Shown in pieces: positions 33,983-45,159 of a DNA stretch of 64,000 nt (the first letter of the stretch is position 1; the number at the start of each line of letters is the position of its first letter). The notes below the pieces were generated by a model that ran no database searches, was not told the origin of the DNA, and was given only the letters and a program-made list of their open reading frames with translations. A program made the position numbers and the translations under genes. The DNA is from Orobanche coerulescens (lineage: Eukaryota; Streptophyta; Magnoliopsida; Lamiales; Orobanchaceae). The stretch spans positions 203,441,096 through 203,505,095 of the forward strand of contig CM065802.1 of the NCBI GenBank assembly GCA_033398695.1, written 5' to 3'.

Positions 33983-34589
33983 ATCTCCCCCTTTTTGATG
34001 ATTACAAAACAACACTTCGTCAATGGGATTTTCCTGCAAAAATACAAATATATGTATATCTTTACAGACCAAAGTTTTCGACTTTGTCCGTTTCGTTAGA
34101 ATCTTCTCCCATTTCTTTTTCGACTCCTTCTTTCTCCTTACCTTTAACTTTTTGAATTTTTCGAATTAATATCGTCTTTTCGACCTCTCCTCATTTTTCT
34201 TCAACTCCTTCGTTTTTCTAATTCTCTTTGAATGCAATCGATTTTCTTCGATTTTTCTCCCCCTTTCACGGTTAATCACATTTTCGACTTATTTCTCCAT
34301 TCTCCTATCTCTCCCCCTTTTTGTATTCATCAAAAAGTGGATAAAATATCAATTGAAATAATACCAAAATATAAAATATGCATGATACTAATTTATGATA
34401 AATAAATGCATAAAGGGTAAAAACTCCCCGAAAATATTATCTCCCCTTTTTAAAAAATACTCCCCGAGTAAAATACAAAAATCAATTTTTGGGGATCCAA
34501 CCTATAGTTGGTTTTGTTTGGAAACATAGACGGTATTTGAAACCATTGTTCCTTTAGGAACCCAAATTTTCTTAATTTTTATCGTCCGC
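33983..34589 (-). other. C3 non-coding interior and polypurine tracts
   Basis: On the element strand AAAAAGGGGGAGAT directly precedes the 3' LTR (33983-33997), a polypurine tract. Similar purine runs recur at about 34255, 34310 and 34440, suggesting duplicated tracts. No pol domain is present where integrase and reverse transcriptase would normally lie. Confidence 0.8.
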
Positions 34590-34650
34590 TTCGGGCTTTT
34601 GCAACTTGAAATATGATGCCCGATTTTCAAACACTTTTCACAATGGGGTA
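34590..34650 (-). pseudogene. C3 second zinc knuckle, out of frame with gag
   Basis: Just past the gag stop, a different frame reads CEKCLKIGHHISSC (C-X2-C-X4-H-X4-C) followed by KKIWVPKG. In SIRE-like polyproteins this block links Gag to protease. Its frame shift relative to gag shows that the coding sequence was once longer, and marks where pol was lost. Confidence 0.7.
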
Positions 34651-34658
34651 TTTTAAAA

Positions 34659-36017
34659 TTAACGGATTCGTTTTGAACGTGGTTTGAATCCTAACCCCTC
34701 TTTATTCAAAGTAAATTTTTGAACACCAAGCATTTGTTCAAATTTCTCGTTTCGTGAGAATTTCTTTGTCAAAGATTTAAGCTCGGTTTGGATTTTAGCG
34801 AGATCATTCTTCAAAATATTTTCATTTTCAATACACTTTGAATGATCGATTTCGACAAATTTTCCCTTTTCGATAATTTTAGAATTTTCAATTTCCAAAG
34901 ATTTAATTTTAGACTTAAGGGATTTAATTTCCGATAATGCATTTTGAAAATCCGTATGAAGTAATTCAAATGCATCAAAAAGTTCGTCACGGGAGGATGT
35001 ACTAACCTGACTTTCGACGTCACTGTCGTCGAACGAACTCCGGGCCATGAGAGCGAGATTATTTTGATTGATGAAATCATCGTCTTCATCTTCATCGCTC
35101 CATGTTGCTACGAGAACCTCCTTCTTGGGTTTGACACGGCAATTTTTAGCAAAGTGGCCTGGTTTACCACATTTTCGACAGGAGTTGTCGAACTTCTTCG
35201 TTTCGCTCGAGATATCCTTCTTCCTCCGGTTTAATAAGGTTTGTAATTTATTAATATTCTTGGCATAATATGCCGCTTCTTCGTCGCTTTCCTCCACCGG
35301 GATTTCTTCTTTCTTCCTCGATATCTTAGCCTTCATGGCTAACGATTTTTCTTTCGGTTTCGGCTTGACACTTCGTGATTTTAACACGATCTCATAATTA
35401 ATTAGCGAACCAACGAGGGCGCTAAAATCGAGTGTGTTGAGATCTTTGGATTCCATAATTGCGGTCACGGTGCCGTCCCATTCGCTAGGTAGTGATCTTA
35501 AGATTTTCTTGACTTTTTCACTACTAGATAATGGTTTGCCAAACGAAGCTAGTCCATTGGTGATGACCGAGAATCGGTCGAGCATATTGGTGATGGACTC
35601 GTTACCCTTCATCATGAATAACTCGTAGTCATGGAGAAGCATATTTATCTTCGTCTCCTTGACTTGAGTCGTCCCTTCGTGTGTGATTTCAAGAATTTTC
35701 CATATTTCTTTCGCACTCTCACACGATGAGATTCGATTGACCTCTTCCGGATTTAAAGCACAAAATAAGAGTTGAGTAGCCTTACAATTTAGATGGTCAT
35801 TTTTCCAATCGGCATCGTCGTATTCTTCGAAAGATTTGAGCGTACCGTCGGATTTGATAGGAACTTTCGGGCCAAGGCAAATAATCTTCCAAATTTCGAT
35901 GTCGTATGCTCGGATGAATATCGACATCTTCTTCTTCCACGTCAAATAATTTGAGCCATCAAAGAATGGTGGTCGGTTGAGAGCAAGGCCTTCGACTGGA
36001 GAGAATTGAAACGCCAT
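34659..36017 (-). CDS. C3 Gag protein (SIRE-like Copia)
   Basis: A 452-codon open frame from ATG at 36015-36017 (MAFQFSPVEGLALNRPPFFD). The frame is open upstream through the primer-binding site, but without similarity there, so I use the ATG. Order of parts: an N-terminal DUF4219/UBN2 Gag region (YLTWKKKMSIFIRAYDIEIW, then CESAKEIWKILE, and MLDRFSVITNGLASFGKP) over residues 1-215, a basic linker, a zinc knuckle CRKCGKPGHFAKNC at about 280-293, an acidic stretch and a Lys/Glu-rich coiled-coil-like region at about 345-435. Gag would assemble the particle and bind RNA; with an intact frame in a young copy, it may still be expressed. Confidence 0.92.
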   Translation of the reverse strand: MAFQFSPVEGLALNRPPFFDGSNYLTWKKKMSIFIRAYDIEIWKIICLGPKVPIKSDGTLKSFEEYDDADWKNDHLNCKATQLLFCALNPEEVNRISSCESAKEIWKILEITHEGTTQVKETKINMLLHDYELFMMKGNESITNMLDRFSVITNGLASFGKPLSSSEKVKKILRSLPSEWDGTVTAIMESKDLNTLDFSALVGSLINYEIVLKSRSVKPKPKEKSLAMKAKISRKKEEIPVEESDEEAAYYAKNINKLQTLLNRRKKDISSETKKFDNSCRKCGKPGHFAKNCRVKPKKEVLVATWSDEDEDDDFINQNNLALMARSSFDDSDVESQVSTSSRDELFDAFELLHTDFQNALSEIKSLKSKIKSLEIENSKIIEKGKFVEIDHSKCIENENILKNDLAKIQTELKSLTKKFSRNEKFEQMLGVQKFTLNKEGLGFKPRSKRIR

Positions 36018-36061
36018 TGGATCTTTTTCTCCTCGGATGTTAAGCCGCGTATTGGAGTACT

Positions 36062-36074
36062 GCTCCGATACCAA
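36062..36074 (-). other. C3 primer-binding site
   Basis: The minus strand reads TTGGTATCGGAGC one or two bases inside the LTR at 36076, matching the initiator-Met tRNA site with one change. Confidence 0.9.
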
Positions 36075-36075
36075 T

Positions 36076-37113
36076 TGTTGGGTACCGATTCGGATAGTTG
36101 CGCCGTTTGCGGAAGCGTAAATAAAAGGTGCGGGAAATAAAGGACACGAGGATTTATAGAGGTTCGGCTATAAACGAGCCTACGTCCTCTCTTTATCTTT
36201 TTCAATAGGTTAAAGATAGCAACCTCTTCGCCTCTCTTCTATCGGTCGAGGTATAACCGTTTACAATCACGTCTTCTATTGGTCCGTGATAAACCACTCG
36301 TACTTGTCTTTGCGTCGGTCCAAGTTAAACCGTTTTCCTTTTCTATCGGACAAGGAATCAACCGCTCTAGCTTTCTATGGGTACTAGATAAACCTCACTA
36401 AGATAGCGATTGCGATTCTAACAATGCCGGATCCTTGATCCTAATAACACCGAATCCAATCGTATCTTTTCTTTTACCACTCGTGTATGATTTTGTGTAT
36501 AACACTCAATCACTCAATGTAAGCTCAATATTACAACAACAATACAATGAATATCAATCTCGGAATGTGTAGTATGCTTGAAGTTGTTGTACTCAAACAA
36601 TACCATAGGGATGGTATTTATAGGCTCCATCTTCAAACTAGCCGTTAGCTGCCAGACTGCTCATTACGTACGTTATATGCTCTCCATTACGTACGTAAGC
36701 CTCATTACGTACGTTAACCATGGCTGGTTACGTACGTTAGCATCTTCACAAATCAGTCCAGTGAGTTTCATCATTTGAGTTACGTACGTTAGACTTTCCT
36801 TTGTTACGTACGTTAACATTACGTCACTCATGACGTCATATATCCGTTGTATGCTTTGCTGACTTTGACTTCTCCAACGTTCACTTGTTTGAACTCCTTT
36901 ACGTACGTTATCTCTCATCCATTACGTACGTTAAGCTGCTTCCATTACGTACGTTAATGATCACATATTACGTACGTTAGCTTTGTGTTTTTCTAGCTTT
37001 TTGCACTTCGTTTTCCTTTGATGCTTGCTTCGTCTCTTCGTTGTTTTGTTTTGCTTATCAACATTAATCATCAAAACACTTTTAATTTATGTATGGAACT
37101 AAATGTTCCAACA
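36076..37113 (-). repeat. C3 5' LTR
   Basis: The transcription-start LTR of C3. On the element strand the U3 part holds the ACGT palindrome cluster (36980-36662), then TATAAATA (36622-36615), and the end of the LTR abuts the primer-binding site. Confidence 0.95.
36615..36980 (-). promoter_or_regulatory. C3 U3 enhancer-like array and TATA box (5' LTR)
   Basis: Ten near-identical palindromes TTACGTACGTTA/TAACGTACGTAA and one full TGACGTCA (36832-36839) occur in 320 bp, followed on the element strand by TATAAATA. ACGT cores are bound by plant bZIP and bHLH factors; that these copies are bound is inferred. Confidence 0.75.
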
Positions 37114-37118
37114 TTGTG

Positions 37119-37533
37119 CACGAGGCTAAGCCCAAGCCGAGCCGAGCTGGACGACGGACAGGCGGCGGCGGCGGCAAAGCGTGCGTGTGTGGGCTTCGTA
37201 GCGTTAGATCACTAGTGTATACTACTAGTTTATTGAACTACCCATACACTTTTTTAGTGATAAGATAGTCAAGAAGGCTTTAATTTTCCAATATGGGATG
37301 AACTTTCATTTCCCACTTAAACTCTTCAACCATACATATTAAATGACCAACTTTAATTATTTATTTTTTACTCACTGGAAATCAATTTTGAGAAAAATAA
37401 AATCCTATATTTATCTCCTCGAGATGGAGATTCATAATTTAACATTTAATTCCTAAGAATTAAATATTTGATTATCATTAAATTGGTTCCAAATTGAGTC
37501 AAAAGTACTCATTTTTCTTAAATCTGTTCAACA
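37119..37533 (-). repeat. C4 Copia LTR, inner part (3' LTR)
   Basis: Ends TCTGTTCAACA at 37533 on the plus strand, next to ATCCCCCACATGAG, which is a polypurine tract on the minus strand. C3 sits within this LTR, so its left part lies before 32940. The outer border was not located. Confidence 0.65.
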
Positions 37534-39272
37534 ATCCCCCACATGAGTGAAAATAAATACATGCATAAATGCAAACTCACATACCCAGTTTTTGTGAAAT
37601 AATGCTGCATGGAAAAAAGTTGTTTGTGGCTTTGAACATTATTTAGTAAAATATCGTCGGATATACTGGGTGCTTAGTGGACATAGAGCCTTGAACTAAT
37701 CATCCTTGGTGTATACCGACACTTATACAACAATATCTCAACACCTTCTGTTCTCATAGTTGTGTCCGTTTTTACCATGTACAACATCTTAGTTCTCTAA
37801 ATGTTCATTCGAGGTGGCCCGTCCTCACATTTAGATAGGTAGTCTTATTTTATAAAGTACACTGCAATAGGCCTCCTTTTCAAGGACAATGAACCATTAA
37901 AAGTCCAGAGACTTAAGATCACCACAATCACAGGACTCAGCACTTATACTGCTCTATAGGGATGGATTTATAATAAGTGCTTTCAATAGAACTTTCATAA
38001 CTTTATTTTTCCATTGAACCAGGTTTCTGGGATCTCCAGTCATAACTTTCAAGATGCGAATTTTAATCTTATTCCCTCTAGCAATTTATGAAATTGATCC
38101 CTTTTCAACCCTTTTTAGAGTGGATCCGCGAAATTAACATTTGACCTCACATAGTCAATAGATATAACTCCATTTTTTATTAGTTCTCGCATGGTATTAT
38201 GTCTCCGACTAATGTGTTGAGATTTACCATTATATATAGGACTTTGTGCTCTTCCAATTGCATCTTGGCTATCGCAATGAATCATAACACTGAGCACAAG
38301 CCTTTTCCAGCATGGAATATCGTTATGAAAGTTACGTAACCATTCAGCTTCTTCTCCAACTTTATCTAGAGTTACAAATTTTGATTTTATGGTGGATCGA
38401 GATATGCAAGTTTGCTTGCTTTATTTCCAAAACACTGCTCCACCCTAATGGTAAATACATAGCCACTTGTAGAGTAAGAATTCTTAGCGTCTGAAATCCA
38501 ATTAGCATCAGTATATACTTTCAATACTTTAGGATAATTACTATAAAATAGCCCGTAACATACGGTGTACTTTATGTATCTTCAAACCCTAGTCAATGCA
38601 TTCCAATACTCTTTACTTGGATTACTCGTGTACCTGCTCAACTTGTTCACAGCAAATGTCAAATCTGACCTTATACAGTTTGTAATGCACATCAAGCTTT
38701 CGATTACTCTTGAATATTAAACCTGAGCCATCAGATCAATTCTATTCTTACTTATGTGAATACTAGTATCAAGGGGTGTTTTTACAGGTGGGTTGTCCAA
38801 AGCATTGAATTTCTTGAGCACTTTCTCAACTTAATGAGATTATGACAAGAAAATATCTTCTGGCGTTCTGCTAATTTTAATTCCAATAATTAAATCAGCT
38901 AAACCCAGATCCTTCTTGTCGAAGTTTCGATTCAACATCCTTTTTGTATTCATAACTACTTCATTGCTAGACAGACTATGACAAATGATTCAGGTGTGCA
39001 TTTATTATACACACATTTTACACATTCATTACTCTTGAACCCATTTGCCAACATTATTGTATCAAACTTCATATGTCATTGTTTAGGAATTTGCTTTAGC
39101 CAATATAATGACTTCAAAAGTTTACACACTTTCTTTTCCTGACTAGGCATAGTGAAATCTTTAGGTTGTTCCATATAAATTTCTTCTTCTAATTCACTAT
39201 TCAAACATGCAGTTTTGACGTTCATTTAATGAAGCTCGAGGTTGTGCACTGCGGCGATAGCAATAACCACTC
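37534..39272 (-). pseudogene. C4 Copia reverse transcriptase and RNase H remnant
   Basis: On the minus strand from 39265: IAIAAVHNLE, then VKTACLNSELEEEIYMEQP, VCLYVDDMLI (the catalytic YVDD, about 38970-39000), then the RNase H part ending MIHCDSQDAIGRAQ, YNGKSQHISRRHNT and ISIDYVRSNVNFADPL (38297-38115). Stops and frameshifts are frequent. This is the 3' part of a Copia pol, cut upstream by the CACTA-like element at about 39273. Confidence 0.88.
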
Positions 39273-39282
39273 AACTAGTACA

Positions 39283-39590
39283 AAATAAAGCTTAGATAGC
39301 GCTTTTTTAGAGCTTAGATAGCGCAAAAAAGCGCTACATTAGCTAGCGCTATGCAAGTTTCCGTAGCGCTTATTTTGCGCTAGATTAGCTCACGAACTTA
39401 GACAGCGCATAAAAAACGCTATGCAAGCACTTTTTTTATTTTTCTAGAAATCAACTTCTGCAGCGTTTTTTATATGTTATTTAAACCCTTTTTTTTATTA
39501 TATTGCTTCGATAGAACATAAAAAACACTATCTAAGCACATTACTTGCTTTTATTATATATCGCATAACAAGCGCTATCTAAGGGCTATT
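39283..39590. repeat. TAGCGC sub-terminal repeats
   Basis: Around twelve copies of (T)AGCGC or its complement GCGCT(A), often as GCTTAGATAGCGC or TAGCGCTATGCAAG, in both orientations. In CACTA elements such motifs near the ends are transposase binding sites; applied here by analogy. Confidence 0.7.
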
Positions 39591-40013
39591 TTTCATTTTT
39601 TTTTCTGCTGCATCTATTTTAAATTATATAAACAAAAATAGTAGAAACTAATAATCATAATTTCATTCAACAATAATAATCAACCTTTCATTTATTATAC
39701 AATAATAATTCTTACAATCATTCAAAAGAGTTATAAACTAACATAGTCAAAGATATTTGTTCTCGATCATCAATAATGTCGTCAATATTACAATCGACAC
39801 TAGTTAGAACCAAAAAATTTTGTACTACTTATTTTCTACTACTCCCTGCCATCTTCTCCTTAAGAAATCGGTTATACAAGTATCCTACCCAATTAACCTG
39901 AAAACTCTGCATTTTTGTCCGAGGATAACACTCGATTCGGTTTGTATGGACAAACTGTACCAAAAACATTACAAGACATTTATTAGAAATAACATTATTG
40001 AAAAATATTAAGC

Positions 40014-40277
40014 CAATGGAAGGAAACCAAATCCAGGGACTAGGAGTACGTACCAATGGAAGGAAACCAAATCCGGGGACATGGAGTACAAATAAAAGGA
40101 AACCAAATCCGGGGACGGGGAGTACCAATTAAAGGAAACCAAATTTAGGGACGGGGTAGAAATGAAAGGAAACCAAATACGGGGACTCGGAGGACGTACC
40201 AATGTAAGGAAACGAAATCCGGGGACGGGGAGTACAAATGAAAGGAAAATAAATTCGGGGACAGGGAGTACAAATGA
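40014..40277. repeat. Minisatellite, about 36 bp x 7
   Basis: Seven imperfect tandem units with core GGAAACCAAATCCGGGGAC followed by GGGGAGTACAAATG. On the minus strand it translates as a repeating Pro-rich peptide (VPGFGFLP), which continues the Ulp1 reading region but is probably non-coding. It lies directly downstream of the last recognisable Ulp1 exon. Confidence 0.88.
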
Positions 40278-40279
40278 GT

Positions 40280-43200
40280 GATTTACTTACAGAAACAGGA
40301 ATACTTGTTTCACCGGTTAGCAATATACTCTCAATGAAGCATCCAACATAGTGGCCACAATGAATTCCATCCAGTTGCTTCGGGCACTATTAATTACAAT
40401 TGATGATTATATTAAAAGTTTCTAAAATCTGAATTCATTTCTACTCTATCGACAAGTTTGAAATAGTAAAATACCTGAATGTTATTCTATTTGAAACTGT
40501 TGAAGTCGGTCTTCTTAGTATTCCCTGGACGACAGGTCCGAAAAGCTCTCATACCACTATTAAAATATGAAATAAACATGTCAAGACATATTTAAATGTA
40601 TAATTCTAGTATTCATTAAAATAAAGTCTAAAAGATAACACATTACAGATGAACAAGCTGTTTCAAGTTCCGATTTCTTGAAATTCTTCCATCTTCAGCT
40701 GGATCCATATAGTAGATGCTCTCTGTCTTGGTATTGATGGCAACCAATACCCAATGTTTCCTATATAATATTTGAAAGAGTTCAAATAATTTACTTTATA
40801 TTTACTAAGTATAAAATTGCATGATATATTTAGTTAACTTACCCCACATTATTAGGTATTAAAATAAGGTAGTCTGCTCCAACATACTTGAGCAGACAAT
40901 CAGCCAAATAATTGGACGCATCAGGAATATCTACTAGATGGAGAACCATACGGGGCGAAGCGAAAGAGAACTTAGCAGCTAACTCATGATTTTTGGAAAG
41001 ATAAGCACCACCCAAATACCTTTTATTAAAACAAAATACATGATTATATAATAGTTACAACAAATATATCGACGTTAGCAATTTTACCTTATGTACAAGA
41101 TAATAGAAGAGGGACTTAGCCACTGGTCATCCAAAATCTCCATAATTTTCTCCCGTTCAATGTGCTCAATCCAAGATTGTCCATCAAAATATGATTTGAT
41201 GGGAACTTCAATGTCAGTAACAACATCCGTCTGAATGACTGCACGTAGAAGTACCAAGATGATATCATCATGAATAGAATCCCCAGGAAGGGGATAACCT
41301 AGTGGTCTCTGTGGCACTCCACCGGTGGACTCTAATGTTCTCTCCTTTTTCTTTCCCGTTCTAGATTGATGAACTTCCTTGACAAGCTTTCTGTTCCCCT
41401 TATCCATCTTCCTTGGCTTCAAGATCTACAGACATTGCAATAGAATTAAAATACCAAATTAGATATTTATAAAAATTGAAGTGTCTTTAACAATGAAAAG
41501 AATGCAAGTTATAACTACTTAATTTTGCTTCCAATATTTACCGGTTTCTCCAAAGACACCAACTTTTTTGGCCATGGAATAAAATACCCAGGAGCTCCTC
41601 CAATAGTTCTTGCTTCATCACATGGAACCGGTAGCACTGTATCCTTTTCCTCTTCGACTGCCACCTCAAACTGAACTCTCTCGTAACCATCTTCGAGCCG
41701 AACACCATGGCAAGTTTCATTAGGACCATTGTGCAAGATCCCTTTCCCAACATATCTATGAGGTGGTTCCTGGTACAAATAACACTCGATCGGGCCCTAC
41801 CCATGAATTATCAAAATAGAAAACAAATAGTGAAAACAGAAAATGAATATCAATTTCTAAAAAACAGAAAATAAAATCCACATCCACGAGAACTATAAAC
41901 ATTAACAATTGTTATTGTAAAATAAATACCTCAGGAAAGTCTATATTTGGATCACCATGTCTATGAAAATCATGAAGATCATCAGGAAGGTCTTCATGTA
42001 GACCGACACAATCATCCATCTCAAAATTATCCATTTGACTTGATCCTCCAGATGACGGCTCACAAAAGAATTTACCTTTCATCTTTCCCACCTCTTTTTC
42101 TAAAGAAAAACTTTCTTTTTCAACTGAGCCAATTCAGAGACATGGGGTGCCGACTCTAATGAAGTTTTGGTGATGCCACAACCATAACCCCGTACGCATC
42201 CATGGTACCCCAAGGGTATGGCTGGAGCAAGCAAATCGTCAGTTCTAATATTGGTAACCTCATCTTCGCCTAGAGTCTTAGATATTTGAACCTGAGCAAA
42301 ATGTATTACCAAGATTAGTAAACACTTTACTTCTGTTCATTTAACTATAAGAACAATATTAACATAATTACCACATCCTCAAGTATTTGCAATGCTTCTG
42401 GATCATCAACAACACCATCAGCATTTCTCCTAGCAGCCTCCCACAATTCCAATCGAGTCACAATTGGATTCTCTTCTCCCCTCTGAATCCTCTCTGCAAT
42501 CTGCATTGACCATCATAACCTTGAATATTTAGGTATGTATTACATTTAAAGAAATTTAAGTTCACATATTATATATGCCTTACAATCTTCTCCCTAAGAC
42601 GGGCATAACCAACACAAGCACTCTTATATCTCGCCTCCATTGCTTTTGCTCTCTCTTTATTTTTATTGCTCTTCTCCTATCAAATGTACTAAATTTGTTA
42701 TTTTTTCATTAAAAAAATAAGGACACTTTAAGTTTCACTTTTGATATAACAGTAAATATACCTTGAATTCCTCTTTCAATGGTTGTTCCACAAACTCACT
42801 CCAATATGTAGTTACCGTACTTAATTCTCGATACAGAAGTGGTGGCTGTGCTGAGTAGTTACCATCATCATCTCTAGCAAGATTTCTCAACCTTGTCCTA
42901 AACATCCTGTGATAGTAACCGGCACGAGAAATGATAATCTTCTTTTGTTTTTCATCCAACCCTATGAAAGTCGCCTACAACATAGATTTAAACAAATAAG
43001 AAATAGATAATTTAGATTGGCAAGCATAAAATAAATTTGACAATTTAAATAATCATATTATACCATAATCTCATCCCAAAATCCTTCCTTAGCCTGAGTC
43101 AACTCCTTCTTGCGAAAATCATTAATAGTGATAGGGAACATCCTCCTATCTAAAGCCCCAACATAATGTGCAAGGGTTACTGACTCCTTACCAATCGGTT

Positions 43201-43510
43201 AGCCTATCTTATTCTAATTCACCTGAAAATAACATATATTTAAAAAATGCAAATGAAGCAGGCCCTATTACAAATTAAAGAATCATTTACATTGCAAAAA
43301 ATAAGTAACTAGTCAAACTATTTACCTCCACCAATATTCCCTTGCTTCTGTTTTTTTTTTACTTTGAGCATACTTACTATTCCTCGCGCTGGAGGATGAG
43401 AGATCTTGCTACTATCAGAAGTGCCTGAACCTTGGCTCCCACTATTACCATCATTCTCCCGATCAATATTACCACATGCGCCTCGAGTACTATGTCTGTA
43501 TAATCAAATT
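40280..43510 (-). pseudogene. Transposon gene with Ptta/En-Spm and Ulp1 protease domains (multi-exon, decayed)
   Basis: Minus-strand blocks in order: 43500-43326 (SGSQGSGTSDSSKISHPPAR); 43200-43075 (PIGKESVTLAHYVGALDRRM, with in-frame stops just before); 42975-42765 (GLDEKQKKIIISRAGYYHRM); 42675-42595; 42500-42370; 42300-42105 (PAIPLGYHGCVRGYGCGI); 41800-41515 (CHGVRLEDGYERVQFEVAVE, then GYFIPWPKKLVSLEKP); 41425-41084; 41020-40850 and 40760-40640. The last two, plus 40400-40330, form a C48 (Ulp1) peptidase: KHWVLVAI with catalytic His, YYMDP with Asp, and HCGHYV with Cys. Such genes accompany plant CACTA elements; the protease is thought to act on SUMO-like proteins. Exon ends are approximate. 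Stops near 43205 make it a pseudogene. Confidence 0.78.
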
Positions 43511-43620
43511 TATATAAACCAGAGATTAGTATTAGCCTTAAGGAAATACAAACATCATAAATAATATGAATAAAGGAGGGGAAAAGAGGAGAAATGTTCC
43601 ACCATAAATTCAGCATGGTT

Positions 43621-43786
43621 TTCTAGGACCGAAATGAACCAACATTCAAAATACTCATGTAGGTCGCCCCCACGTTTGTCACTTGGTGACTTATTATTTC
43701 ATTTTGTTTGATATGAGATATGGTATTATAAGGTGGGGACTTATTTTTACATGGTGTATAAATAATCATTAAAATCATATTTGAAA
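43621..43786. other. Short unassigned segment left of the MULE
   Basis: No gene; AT-rich. Resumes on the other side of the MULE at 44851 after the 9 bp target duplication. Confidence 0.5.
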
Positions 43787-44850
43787 GGGTTAATGACGCC
43801 AAAATCCACAACCTTTCGTCCGACTTTCATTTTTTCCACAACCTTTTCAAAAATCCTGTAAATCCACAACCTTTGGCACTTGTTCGATTTTTCCATAATT
43901 TTGATTTAGCCCCAAATTCGGTCCTACGTGGATCCTACGTGACGCTGCCGCTAAAAATTCAAATCAAGGCTGCCGTTTAAGCTTAGGGTTAATAACGCCA
44001 AAATACACAACCTTTGATGCCCCTTTCATTTTTCCCACAACCTTTGGCACTTATTCGATTTTTCCATTAGCGGCATCTTAAAAGTTGAAAAATATTTTCA
44101 ATTTTTAGTTTTTTTGCACAATTTTAAGGGCTGCTTTATAATGTAGTTCTATTATTTTTTTTTTGGTTTTCCAAAACAAAAATAAAAATCAGTTTATAAA
44201 GTTCCTCTTTTTAGATTTTGACTAGTTAGTTTTAAAGAGTTTCAGATAATATTAAAACACTCATTTTAATGTTTTTTTTTCTTGTGTGTGTGTGTGTGTT
44301 TTTCGGATGTCAATTGTTTGTTTGTAAGGTGATTTGGTTTCATGGAAATAAATAGGCAAGAATGTTTTCCTTAATTATTTGCACTTATGTAATATAATAT
44401 GTTTTTTCCCATATTTCAACTGTTTTTTTTGGGGGGGGGTTCTTAGCTTTCAGTTTTTAGGAAGTATATTGTTTTAAGATCATGATATACTAATTGGAAA
44501 ACTAACTAGTCAAAATCTAAAAAGAGAAACTCTACAAACGGATTTTTTTTTGGAAAAACCAAAAAAAAAATAGAACTACATTATAAAGCCGTCCTTAAAA
44601 TTGTGCAAAAAACTAAAAATTGAAAATATTTTTCAACTGTTATTAACCCTAAGCTTAAAACGACGCAGTTTGAATTTTCGGCGGCGACAGCGTCCACGTA
44701 GGATCCACGTAGGACCGAATTTGGGGCTAAATCAAAATTATGGAAAAATCGAACAAGTGCCAAAGGTTGTGGATTTACAGGATTTTTGAAAAGGTTGTGG
44801 AAAAAATGAAAGTCGGATGAAAAGTTGTGGATTTTGGCGTCATTAACCCT
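43787..44850. mobile_element. MULE-type foldback element, 1064 bp
   Basis: Ends GGGTTAATGACGCCAAAATC and GATTTTGGCGTCATTAACCC are inverted, with a perfect 9 bp target duplication TATTTGAAA (43778-43786 and 44851-44859), the Mutator-superfamily signature. Complementarity goes far beyond the ends: the left sequence around 44100-44240 pairs with 44490-44640, so nearly the whole element is one inverted repeat. No transposase. The left arm also contains an internal second start (GGGTTAATAACGCC at about 43986), suggesting a duplicated end. Confidence 0.92.
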
Positions 44851-44859
44851 ATTTGAAAA

Positions 44860-45159
44860 GATTTGAAGTGAGGTGCTTTTATGTTATAAAAAAAAACATC
44901 ATCCTCACTTCAAAATAATGAATTTGGCCGTGAGGTATAGAGAGAGAAGGAGAGAAAACTTTCTAAGTTTTACACTTAAGTTTTAAGTGTATTTTAGAGG
45001 AAAAATATTTTTTTATAAAATACTTAGAGTATTTATAAAAATAAGTATAAGCTTATTCTATCAACTTCTAGTCGTATACTTAGAGTATAAGTTGATAAAA
45101 ATATTTTTCGGTCATCTTTCGATGCGTGATACGTAGAGGCATGGTGATTTTAGTGGAAC
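44860..45159. other. AT-rich DNA with small inverted repeats
   Basis: No gene. GAAGTGAGG at about 44866 pairs with CCTCACTTC at about 44905. A larger inverted pair lies at 45003-45110 (TACTTAGAGTAT and related sequence). Possibly MITE relics. Confidence 0.45.

Larger units (their letters stand above)
32945..37113 (-). mobile_element. C3: young non-autonomous SIRE-like Copia element
   Basis: Two LTRs of exactly 1038 bp (32945-33982 and 36076-37113) differ at only a handful of positions. A perfect 5 bp target duplication TTGTG flanks the insertion (32940-32944 and 37114-37118). The minus-strand order is LTR, PBS, gag, non-coding, PPT, LTR. The interior is only 2.1 kb; protease, integrase, reverse transcriptase and RNase H are all missing. 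Gag is nearly intact. It would need a full SIRE-type partner to move. Low LTR divergence points to a recent insertion. Confidence 0.95.
39273..43620. mobile_element. Ulp1-bearing CACTA-like transposon (right end not found)
   Basis: The left border interrupts C4 pol at about 39273 with CAACTAGTACAAAA, close to a CACTA-type end. Next comes a sub-terminal zone dense in TAGCGC/GCGCTA (39283-39590), then a minisatellite, then minus-strand exons with the plant transposase (Ptta/En/Spm) and Ulp1 domains. I could not find a matching right terminus; it may be lost near 43.6 kb. No TNP2 transposase was seen, so this is a partial or decayed copy. Confidence 0.65.
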
